Shown piece by piece: positions 24,005 to 36,200 of a stretch of DNA of 64,000 bases. The position numbers were made by a program, and so were the translations under genes. The notes under the pieces were generated by a model, which saw only the letters and a list, made by a program, of their open reading frames with translations, was not told the DNA's origin and did no database searches. The first letter of the stretch is position 1. Every line of letters begins with the position of its first letter. The stretch is taken from NCBI GenBank assembly GCA_946406115.1, contig OX291545.1:8694001-8758000 (forward strand), given 5' to 3'. The stretch is from Apoda limacodes (Eukaryota; Arthropoda; Insecta; Lepidoptera; Limacodidae).

Positions 24005-27000
24005 TTAGAAGGGGAGTTGTGTGAGGAGTGCTACACCTCGCATGATCCAGTGGTCCGGCTCCTTAGACGTCGGCAGTCTCATAAACAATATGTAATTAGT
24101 AGAGTGGCCGGTGGTTGAAAGCACGCCGCGGCGGTCACCGGTCTTGTACAGTGGACAGTTGTAGAATACATTTGTCGGGATATCTACTGTCTTCAACGGT
24201 ATCAGCCATACCTTGTACAATAACATCATTTTTAGTATAAAATTGTAGTGCATTGTTATATTATAATGAGCTTGTTTAATGGATTGTCATTAAAATATCC
24301 ATATTTTAACAGAATTAGCTTTTTTATTGGATTGTCATCAAAATAACTAACATTGATTGTTAAATTTATTACGTTACATAAAAAAACTGGTCAAAAGACA
24401 GTCAGTTTGTCACACCATTTACCATGTCTGGTACCTGGTTACGTGTTGTGCGTTGCTGCCGGCAATAGGAAACTCCTAAAAGCACGGACGCGAAACATAA
24501 AGAATTTCGTACAGTGACCGGACACTATTTTTCTCTGTTGCGCTCACATAATTAATTGCTGTCGCGCTCGTACAGATACGGTGACCGCCGTCATCAGAAA
24601 TTTTGAACCTTTGAACCATGGTATAAAGCTTAAACATTTTTGTTGCATATACTCAAATTTTACAAACAGATAGTAGCTATTGAGGATATGCTGATTTGAA
24701 TGCTTTGTAATAATTAAATAAAACCTAATAAAGATTAATAAATATTAACATGTAATAAATTAATGTCCTAAAATACATATCTATGCAATAATTTGTATAA
24801 TAAATCTATTAACAGTTTTATTTACTTTTATGACAACTTCGCAATATTTTATAAATTCATACTTTATCAAAAACATTTTTACCACTTAACATAGGCTAAA
24901 AGGTCAATGTACGAAATTATTCATGCTTCGCGTCTGTGCTCTAGTTGCTTCGACCTCGTCACACAATAACAGTAGCTGCCATGCATGACACAGGTAAGTA
25001 CAGTGGGCCACACGCCTAAGTACACTATGATACTGTTCGAAAGATTGCATAAGTGTGAAATTTTGGTGTTGTGAAAAAATATCGCGTATCACAATATTTA
25101 TCACAATACACAGGCGAGTGGCAAGTAAAAATAAAAAAAATAAGTAATTCAATTTTTTAAACAAAGTTTATACAAAAAATTTAAAATTATTTTTAACTTT
25201 ATGTGACATGGTTTTTGACTAATACAAAAATTAATAAAAAATGTAGTTTCTGTTTTTGGTTTACGAACCGATTTTTTTTTTAAAAATCACACTGAGTAAG
25301 CTGATCGCATTTATTTTCTATTTTTAACCGACTTCAAAAAAAGGAGGAGGTTCTCAATTCGGATGTTTATATTTTTTTATGTATGTTCGGTCCACTTCAG
25401 GCATGACTCCGTCATATATAGAAGGATTTGCAAAATTCGTTTTTTATTTAAAAGGTTAAACTTTCGAGTTAATGCAGTCAAGTAAAAGTGTACCAAAAAA
25501 GCAATTCGTCACTCGAAAGTAAAAAATAAAAAAAACCAAACCCTTTCAGTGCATCTTTTTGAAGCTGATTGTTTTTTTTGTTTATTATCAATATTTTTAT
25601 TAAATTGATTCATTTGGAAAATGACGATCATGAACGCATAATTACGAAATATGTCCATGATAATAATATCTTCCTTTACTTCATAATTGGAAGTGCAAAA
25701 GGATTGACTCAACAAGTTACAAATAATACAAACCGGTGGAAATTCATCATACAGGATTTTTGGAAAGGATTCGTCGACGTATCCTTGGTTTTTGTTCCAG
25801 CGAGCACCTTCCATGAACATGCCGTGAACGTAAACACCTTCTTCTGGTGGTTTTTTAATATCATTCACTTTCGATGTTTGTACCTGATCGTAAATAATAA
25901 AAATCTTTTAGATACAGCATTTTGTTATATAAAGATCAAACGAGAGCACACGAGCGACTTTTAGTAGCGCGATACACCATCTGTATATTTGTTATAGAGA
26001 TAGTTTGAGTCCCGGGGAAGGATATAGAATGGTTTTTATCTTGAAAACATCAAAAGTTCCCTCAGGAATAACTATAACCGAGCATAAGCGAACTATAGCC
26101 TGCTATAGCAAATTTCATGCTGATAACCAAATTTAGGGTTCTCGGAGCCGCTGACAAAGCTAGTTTTCTATAAATGACCAAAAACGTCATTACTTCAGAA
26201 ATTTTGTCGCAATCGGCCAAGTGCGAATCGGACTCGCGCACGAAGGGTTCCGTACCATTACCTATAAAAATGGCAAAAAAATCACAATTGTTGTTGAGCC
26301 CCCTTAAATATTTATTTAATTCTGTTTTTTATTATTTGTTGTTATAGCGGCAATAGAAATTCATCTTCCGTGAAAATTTCAACGGTCTAGCTATCACGGT
26401 TCTTGAGATACAGCCTGGTGACAAACGGATGGACGGACGGACGGACGGACAGCGGAGCCTTAGTAAAAGGGTTCCGCTAATTACCCTTCGGGTACGGAAC
26501 GCTTAAAAGAGCTACCTGCCAGGGTTTTCTTATAGGACTACAGTAGGTATGGGATTCTTCAAGAAAGAAGTTATTAGATATTTGAAGGGTCCGCAACACG
26601 CGATTTATACCCCTGGTTTTGCAAGCGTCGATAGGCTACGGTGACCGCATACCATCAGGCGGACCGTAAGCTCCTTTGCCACCTTAGTGGTATAAAAAAA
26701 GCCAGGAATGGTTTTTGACTATTCGCGCTAATTTAAGCAACTGTCCTGTCAAACGTAGCTATTTATTGTTCGGCTATTTTAAGCAAGCTAAAAATTTGAA
26801 CATGCTTAATTTTATTGCGGCTATAAATAAGGTTAGCGATTTTTAGGTCGTGCTCGATTAAATGAAGCTAATTATCTGGTAACAAAAAGTAGCAGCAGTG
26901 GCAAAAGGTCGCATTTTCTCCTCTTTTCCCTTTCATAGATCCGAATTTTATCGGAAAGGATTCCAAAAACCACTTAATGTAAAACAGTCAATTAAAAACG

Positions 27001-30000
27001 AATTAATACTTATAGATAAAACTGGTAAGATAATAAGATCACCTCAAAATGGAAAGCCAACTGATCGATTGGAATCATGTACTTGCGCGCATAGCTCTGC
27101 TGCGCAGCTGTAAGGAACGCCTGCGGGAAGTAGAAACCCGACAGCCAAAACACCACCGGTGGACCATATGTATGCCAATGCTGATAGAAATTCGAAAAAA
27201 GTCAATGTTTACAAGCCCTTTGTTATAAATAATCAAGAATAAAAATCATATTACTTGTAGGAATTCCAATCGCGCTAACAAATCGTTAACGTAAGCAGCT
27301 AACGGTTTGAGTGAAGGGTAGCTCTTTGAGGTCCACAGTGCCGGTATTCGTCCTCGTACCATACTTGTAAGTACTTCTTCAGTTTGATCTGTCAGGACAC
27401 TTACGCCTGCAAATTAACATTGCGTTACAAAGTAGATAAATTTAGGATTAAATAAAAGATTATAGAATTATATTTCTTCTTAAGGACCATGTTAACAATG
27501 CAGTAACGCTCTGCTTGGTGGTATAGGATCTACGTGATAACGTCAGAATTTCAACGTTCAGTGTAATTAAAATTTGTGACAAGTGCTGGTCAAGGGATGG
27601 CCGTTATTTTTCTAACTATGAATGAACCCTTTTTCGTAAACATTTACAATCAAACGCACTCAAATATTTGTCGTCGTTAGTTTCACATGGAAGCCATCCA
27701 CTGCTAAACACAAACCCCCCCATCTCCACATTGCCCACGCTCCGTAGTTTGACCACCTAGCAGAAGGCCTTGCCGCGCTACGTCTTCCAATCCAAGCTCG
27801 CCACTCGAGAACCTTTTTTCTTCATCGGTTGTTGGTTTGGGACGCAATGCTGGCTGCCCATTGCCACTCCCGCTTGCTAATTACCTCATTCTGGATTTTA
27901 TCGCGCAAAACAATACCAGTCTGCCTCTTTTATAGCTCCATGGGTGACTCTAAGCTTATTGAAGAAGGCCAACTGTTAGAGATCACGCTTCTGTACCGTA
28001 AGTCACCAGTCGTGTGGCACTCATTGGTCACTTTCGTCATCTGGCACTAAGGTATATTGGACGAAAAGTTGTTGCACGATTCCCGAAATCTGCCCAGCTG
28101 AGCTGGATTATTCGGCTAACTGAACTCAAATATTTATAACTCCTTTATATTATTTCCTGGTGTTAAAAGGTTTCGTATCTCGGGCGTATACTGACTGTTT
28201 CATTCTTCTTCTGGTTTAATTGACCATTTTTTTGTTTATAGGAATTGATAGAAAATTACATTAAATGTCCACATTTTGAGACGTTATGTCTGTGTGTGTA
28301 TGTATGTAGGTTAGCTTTTTTGCTCCTCGATATCTCAAGAATCAATGAACCAATTAGACTCGTGACCATAATTATCGATACGCCACGTTTGAATTACATC
28401 TGAAAAGAGTTAAAACAAAATCGGTCCAGCGGTTTGTTTTTTGTCGCTAAAAACCGATTTATTTTTAAAACGCAAAAAATATTCTCAAGAGAAGTTGATT
28501 GTGCGATATTTGCTACCAAACCCATTTTTGAGTGACAATCTTACCTTGAACAGCGCCAATAACAGCTCTCGAGCTGCTGCGAACTACTCTGACAAGACGC
28601 TCGTATCTGGCAGCCTCTTGTATGACAACGATAGACATGGGCGTCATGTCAGCCTGCCTTATATTTCCCTCGTGTGAAGGTCCTTGCAAAATAATCTCCG
28701 GAACCCGCTTCAACACGTCCTCAGCAATTTCCATCGCTTGCTGCTCCGGCGTTGCACCAGCCCCGCCAGCAGCCATGGTGTCCTAAGAAACGCAAACCAA
28801 ACGCATTTAACATGAATGCACAATATCCTTACCTAAAATACGATGCAGCATATTGAGTTAACAGCATATTTCAGTAAGTAGTACCACTACTATACTGGTC
28901 TGCCTATTATTTCTTATACTATGATAGTACCTATCACACCAAATTAGACTGCACATGATGCCATAATAGAAAATCATAGAGATGGGTGTGCAATAAGAGT
29001 TTTAAGACCATTTTGGAATATTGAGTTTTTAATTTATTTTCCACGCTCTATTTATTTACACAAGGTATAGTAATTCAGCTTTGACTGCGTGCACTACGGC
29101 GGCAGCGGCGTATCTCTTAATATTTTTAACACAATGCATATTTCAAGAATAATTTAAATATTCTTATGTTTTAGCTATCCCTTCTGGTAACATTGCATCT
29201 CTGAATCTACTCGATTCGCACGGCCAAAAATGCGTATAGTGCGGGCATTATTGATTTATGAATGTGTATCATTATTTTTTATATATCTATCTGCCTTTGT
29301 CATATCAATAATACGCAAAATGTATAAATAAATTTTTGCTTACCAGATATGTTTTCAATAGGTCCTTTAAGCGTGCACCATAAAATTAATATTAAAATCA
29401 GTTTCATCAACACACAAAATATGGCGAATGTTATTTTATTATTCATTCGTGTCTGTTATTAAAAACTTACCATCCGATCCTGTCCCAAGGCAGAGATGCA
29501 AAATAAAGAAATCAAAATGTTTCATTTGTTTCATGTTTTCAATCTGTTTCATGATTAGATAATTTACAGTAAGTTTAGTTTTAGGTATAATTGTTATTAG
29601 GTATTAGTTTGCCCAGAATTCAGTTGCGTATCGTGGTTGTTAGTATTAAGCTATTTATATTTACACTAGAAACGTGAACATACGTCTATCTACGTCAAGT
29701 GCCATACGCGAAAAGGCTTTGCAGTGAACTATCTACATCCTATAACCTACACTGAAATTGTTTGAGTTCAGTTGCTAAATAATTAGGAAAACATGGTATA
29801 ATTGGCGTCCAAAATACTTGGACGCCAATTATACCAAATATAATAGAGAAGCAGTAATTTACCTCAGGCCAAAGAATGCTACTTTACAAGTTACAACACT
29901 GCTGCTGTTTATAGGCGGGTGCACCCGGATACCAGCTGGGACTCGATTCACAGATGAGCTGAGGCTATTGTCGTTGATCCCCAACTCACAAGCGGTATTG

Positions 30001-33000
30001 AACCTTTAAGTCTGACAAGAGAGTTTGCCTCCCTTTGTGTGATGTACTGCTTGTATGATGGGCTGTATTAAGCAAATTATGCCTACGGCTACTTTCTACC
30101 ATCGCAAACAGCTGGCTACTGGTCACGTACAGTGCCGGTTCAGAGGAACTGCCTTCCGCGATAGCTTAGGTTGTGGGATGAGGCAACATTTAGTTAACCC
30201 CACCTGAGGCCGTCAATAACAATTCCTTAGACCTGCCTGAGTGAGTATAGCAGTGTCCAAAAGTTCCTCTGCCTCGCGGAAATGTTTCGTAATGTCTGCA
30301 TTCGGGTGGAATCCGAACACACCAGGTGGAGTAGCGCTCGGCAGTGCCCGGGCGAATGCTATGAAATCTGAATGCTCCTTCAACGTTGGGATGTAGTAAA
30401 GTCCTGTAGAATAAAAATAGGATTAATTATATATACGTATATGTTCAAAATAATCCTAAATCTAGTTATGGCAAAGTAAGTATAGCGCGTGCGGCCGCCG
30501 CACCTGTAAGGGCGCGTTCGTTTTGGAATAAAGAGTTCCCACGATTGATACTTTTCACACTTTTTGAAACGTTACTAACAAAATTTTTTGGTACAAAACT
30601 TGCAAAACGAATGGTTGACGTACACACACTACGATAAAACACACACACTCTAACGTAAACAATGAATATGTATTGGCAGTTTGACAGATTAACACAAAAA
30701 CCCCACTTCCAGATATAATCCAATAAATAAAAAAAAAATTGATTCAATAAACAATTTATTTATTCACATAAATGACAAAAATAATAAAAATATCGTAAAC
30801 GAACGGATAACAGTTTGTCACAGATGGTACTAAAATTTTGATATTTTTAATACCAATGCTAAACGAAGGGATGCCCGGTGACAAAAGTAATGAAAATAAT
30901 GATTCTGCAACCCAAAACGAACGCGCCCTAAGTAGGTCATCTTCAATACAAACATCGATCACAGAATCTTAGCGCAAAAATCGGTTATGCGACGGTGTTC
31001 GTCGCGTCGTCCGCCAAGGGCCGACCACTATATTATATATACTATATTATAGGCTATATTATATATATCCGCGCGAGCTACAGATTTCTTTAGTTTATAA
31101 CAAAATCACTACTTAGTCTAGTAGCGCTTTTTTGTTCAATTTTTTAGGAAAAATATGAATGAGGTATCATTCGATTCAGATTGCGTTTTGAAAAAAAATT
31201 AAGTTCCGCTCGAAAAAATTGCAAAAGTTATAATAATTTACTGAAACCCCCCTTGGTTTCGTTTTTTGCAAATATCTTAAAAAAACTAATCAAGATTTTT
31301 TAAATCTAAAAATAGAGTCGAAAAGACGACGAAATTTCAAAAAAAAAAGTCTCGACTCCCGAAACTGTAGGAGCCAACTCCTATATATTTTTTCTGAAGG
31401 TTGATAATACAGCTGAAAACGGGTACTCTGGCTTGCACAAGCCCCACCCACTTCAGGCACTTCAACAATAGAATTAATTAAAATATAATAAATATGAAAA
31501 TTAAGAAATGAAAAATTCAGGCACTTACTGGATAGATTGATGAACAATAAGCCGCCGGGAAAAACGTCGCGCGTAAGTTCAGTGCAACAACCGTTGTCTG
31601 TCGCTAGTATCGCATAAGTACATAGCATTTTAATATGGCGACAGAAGTTTTTTGACCACCGGAATCAAGAAGTTTAGTGGACTCACAGCTTCATTTTTAC
31701 TTTTCTTGTTTAAAAACCAAGAGAAAACTCATAGGATTAAATCGTCAGCACATAATAAGTATGATGGAATGAAAATAAATATAATGTCAAAAACCTCACA
31801 TTTAATCAAAGGATACAGAAGATTAGCTTAGTAAATATTTTACTTACTTTAATAGTTTACGACATAACAGGTAAAATTGCTAGTTAACAAAACGCCTCTC
31901 TAGTGAACAGGCTTCTCAATTTGAATAATGTTGTTGCAGTTCTGTTCTGAGTAAACTTTTTGATGTGAAAAAATATATGTTATAGTTCAAACCTTAATTA
32001 AGTGAATTAGCTAATATTATAATAATTTGGCTATTAAAGAAGTTTAAAAAAATAATATTTCTGACACTGGAGTGATATTCTCTGGATTCTTATTTCTTGA
32101 AATATATGTATATACATACATATGACCGAGAGAATTTGCTAATTTCATAGTTCTAAATAAATATTTGAATTCTATATCGATAAAAAACCGAGAAAATCGA
32201 GATTTTCACCGTGCGGTCACCTTTTTTTTTCAGAACAGTCAACTGCAGTTGGCTGATGCAGCCATTACTGCTTCACCGGACTTTTGGGGCGAGATTCTGG
32301 AGGAGCGGTCATGTGCTAGTGCTTATCGTACGTGAAACTGTGTGTCTTTGTAAGCTTCAATAGTGTAATATTTCTTTGTACACTGGTCGAAACGGCACGC
32401 TTTTGCTAGAGTATGCTATAGCCTTAACTAAACATTAACATCTCGCTAGTGGGATGATACTTACTGTCGAGTAAATTTTGTCGAGTGTGTTGTGATTAAG
32501 ATAAAATACGATTTAAGTAATGTTTGTGATGTATGGTTTTTTTATGCCACTAAGGTGGCAAACAAGCTTGCGGTGACCACTTACCATCGGATAGACCGCA
32601 AGCTTGTTGTGTTGTGTTTGGACATGGTGATGTGGAGTATAAGGATATAGTTTTGATGGATCACGTATGAAAGTGGGGTAAATATGTATAATACATATTA
32701 GATAACATAGAAAGTGTATTTCAAAAACTAACATCAAATTAATTATTAGTTAACGTTAAATAAGTGTCAAACTCTGTAATAATCTTAATATATATAAATC
32801 TCGTGTCACAATGTTTGTCCTCAATGGACTCCTAAACTACTGAACCGATTTTGATCAAACTTCGTAAATATCTGTTATTTGATCCAACTTAAAAGATAGG
32901 ATAGTTTTTATCTCGATATGTCAAGTGCGAGCCGGACTCGGGCACTATAGGTAAAAACCAACTTTCGCCGGGTACAGAGGGACGGCAGCGGAACGACGTT

Positions 33001-33202
33001 CGCCGGGACAGCTAGTTAATTATATAAAACTGAAATATTACAAACCAGTGGGATCCAGTTCATACTTTTCATCTTCTACTGCACGAGGATTATAAAACTT
33101 GTAGAGGATAGTGTTGAGGCAACGTCTGTCCCAGTCATCAGTGACACGACCTCCGTAGTTACACTCGCCTGTCAGATAGCGCAGCGCCACGAATTGTATA
33201 TC
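24005..33202 (-). CDS. Dynein heavy chain exons 38-44: C-terminal domain and stop
   Basis: The exons are 33046-33202, 30237-30403, 28545-28782, 27255-27406, 27043-27180, 25734-25883 and 24005-24211. They read [40 protein letters not shown], a Gly/Ala-rich variable insert ([15 protein letters not shown]) with [69 protein letters not shown], and [20 protein letters not shown] up to the TAA at 24005-24007. The C-terminal domain caps the ring and is of full length here. The exon 39 donor must be GC, not GT, to keep frame with exon 40. No other reading joins VPE.., AAGG.. and ILTQ.. without a stop. Confidence 0.92.
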
Positions 33203-36200
33203 CTTTGTTAAAAAATAATTCAGCCTCAGAACAAATATATATTTTCACGGTTTTTCATCCGCAAAAACCATACCTACATCATTATGTGGGGAACAGCCTC
33301 TTTCACCGACCACTTAAGTCCTGCACGACAAGTGGTGAGCCTATCGACGACCATGTTTCTGCCACTTACGGCTTCATATATGTCCCATGCGTCGTAAAGT
33401 ACGGGAAATAATAATTGGTACTAGGTAGTTCAGGGACTAAATAATTACCAGTCGAACTATAAGAAGTACCTAAGTCAGAGAGTGAACTGAATGTAACTTT
33501 GCTTTTAACAAAAGTTAATGTAACTCGTTGACCGCTCGAAATGTATCAATTAATATAAAAAAAAGTTATTTATTTATAAGGTCCGGTTACATATTTTTCT
33601 TTCGAGGTGCTCGTGACCCTGTGTCATTAGTCTATCGGAAACGATATGCGAAGTTAAGCTAAGTCGGGTGCGGTCACTACTTTGATGGGTGACCGGCTAG
33701 TGGCAAATTTTACGGAGCTCCGCGTATTGGAAACGATATGCGAAGTTAAGCTACGTCGGGCGTGGTCACTACTTGGATGGGTGACCGGCTAGTGGTACAT
33801 TTTACTGAGCTCCTTGTGTTTTGGAGGGCACGCGAAACTATCGGTTCTGGCTGTTTGTTGAAGCTTGAAAACTCTTGACAGTCGAGTGGCCGGCCACTAG
33901 CTCGACAACGAGTGCCAACCCGCACTAGGCCATCGTGGACAACTATGGCAAAAGCCTTATTTTTCAAAGAGGCCTTTGCCCCTGCAGTGTGGTGTATAAC
34001 GGCTGAGGCGATAACATATTTTGCCAAAACGTAGATTTTTGGTAGCCCAATTCGGAGAACTGTTAAGTACCTACTAAGTTGAATAACTCAAGTTAAGTAC
34101 TTACTTCATATTCATTGAGGAACATGTAAAGCTGCGTGACGCTGATGCGCAAGTCGGTTTCGTTAAACTCGTAGCGGATGTTCCACCCGAGTGGACCAAA
34201 CTGTCGCCGCTCCTGCACCACGGCGTGGAAGAAGCATAGTGCAAATAAGAGCTTCTTGAAGGCTTCCGTCTGTTTGTTACCCTCGAACCACTCTGGGTCG
34301 TTTATAGGGTCACTCTGGTACGAACGAGCTATGTTCGCTCTCAGCCCTAAACATAATTATAAATTTTGTAAGTGCAAATGTGAGTTTATGTATGTCTTAC
34401 GTCCAGGTAAGTATGTATGTCTTACGTATGTATGTCTAACCAGGGGTAAACAGTAAACATATAGTGTGTTATATAGCTTCTATATACTAATACCTAGCTA
34501 AATTCTGCGTGACAAGTGGTGAGCCCATTGCCGCAACTGGACTCCGATGAATTTGTTTGTCCCATAAGCTATAAGTTACCAGCTTAATGAGTGGTAAAAT
34601 GAAAGACTTGGGACGGAATAATATACCCAAGACAAACAGTAAGTGAGGACGAAAGACTTGGGACAGAATAATATACCCAAGGCGAACAGTAAGTTAGGAC
34701 TGGACATTAACAGGTACATAATTTTAGTGTTCAGAGTAACAAATTTTAGAGTTTGCATGCTGACAAGATCTATAGGCCCCATCAGCGTCACGAGAAGCTG
34801 TAAATTTTGTAAATAAAGAACTTCTACCAAGTTAGGTACATAGCGACAATTTGATCAACAAAAAATAACCCTAATTGAATCAACTTTAATTAGCCCACGT
34901 GTAATACGAAATCAGCGAGCAATTGCACTTGGTCGGGTTATATTTTAGCGTTAAAAAGCGCTGTCGTCTAATTAGTCCATTGAAATGTTACATGAGCTTT
35001 GCATTTGTTAGGGGACGCAATTTTATTTTTGGGACATGTGTGGGGGATCAATAGAAGCTTAACCTTAAGTTTGAGGGGTCGCCACCCTTGTCATCCGGCC
35101 GCCATCTTGGAAAAAGGGGTGAAAACACTTTTTTCGCGATATCTCGGAAACTATGCGTCTTACAAAAAATTCGTAAAACATAATTCGTAGCAATTTGTTT
35201 TGCCTACAAATATGTTTATATAACTTTTTGCCCTAAGTTAAAAATTAAAGAAGTTATAAGCAAAAAAGTGAGATTTTTTTTATAAAAAATGGGTATTTTA
35301 TGCTGTCCTATTTTACCACTCATTAAGCTGGTAACTTATAGCCTATGGGACAAACAAATTCATCGGAGTCCAGTTGCGGCAATGGGCTCACCACTTGTCA
35401 CGCAGAATTTTGCTAGGTATTAGTATATAGAAGCTATATAACACACTATATGTTTACTGTTTACCCCTGGTTAGACATACATACGTAAGACATACATACT
35501 TACTTGGACGTAAGACATATATAAACTCACATTTGCACTTACAAAATTTATAATTATGTTAAGGGGTTAAGAGCGAACATAGCTTGTTCGTACCAGAGTG
35601 ACCCTATAAACGACCCAGAGTAGTTCGAGGGTAACAAACAGACGGAAGCCTTCAAGAAGCTCTTATTTGCACTATGCTACTTCCACGCCGTGGTGCAGGA
35701 GCGGCGACAGTTTGGTCCACTCGGGTGGTTTGCTCTATAACTTTTCTTTATTCATTTTACAAAAAAATTACCTCAGACCAATCTTGTAGATGATCTTTTA
35801 GTAGGCAAAACAAATTGCTACAAATTATGTCTTTACGAATTTTTGTAAGACGCACAGTTTCAGAGATAAAAGTGTTTTCACCCCTTTTTCCAAGATGGCG
35901 GCCGGATGACAAGGGTGGCTACCCCTAAAACTTGAGGTTAAGCTTCTATTGACCCCCTACACATGTCCCAAAAATAAAATTGCGTCCTCTAACAAATGCA
36001 ATATTTGGTCCTTAAATTGTAACATTTCAATGGACTAAATGTTTTATGGTACTGGAACGTGTCTGACTCATGGAACGTAAACTTTTGGGCCGCTATTTTG
36101 AAGTAAGTGCACGCTGAAGCTGTAAATCTGTCAATGCTGTCATTCGAGTTTCGAATGCGGCGCAGTTAATTTGTGTTGTCTATTTTTGTTTTTGTTTTTT

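Noticed and set aside
25569..25964. 131-codon plus-strand frame, the second longest single frame in the window
   Set aside because: It is antisense to the conserved dynein exon at 25734-25883, and it has no domain of its own.
28513..28776. Separate small gene starting [13 protein letters not shown]
   Set aside because: The frame contains the conserved dynein block [19 protein letters not shown] and connects in phase to exons on both sides. The Met is internal.
33637..33815. Functional 5S rRNA genes
   Set aside because: The 5' third and terminal stem are missing, and the two units are too short and too diverged from each other.
35540..35728. Alternative or duplicated dynein exon
   Set aside because: It lies on the opposite strand to the gene, has lost its acceptor AG and has a TAG in place of a Trp codon.
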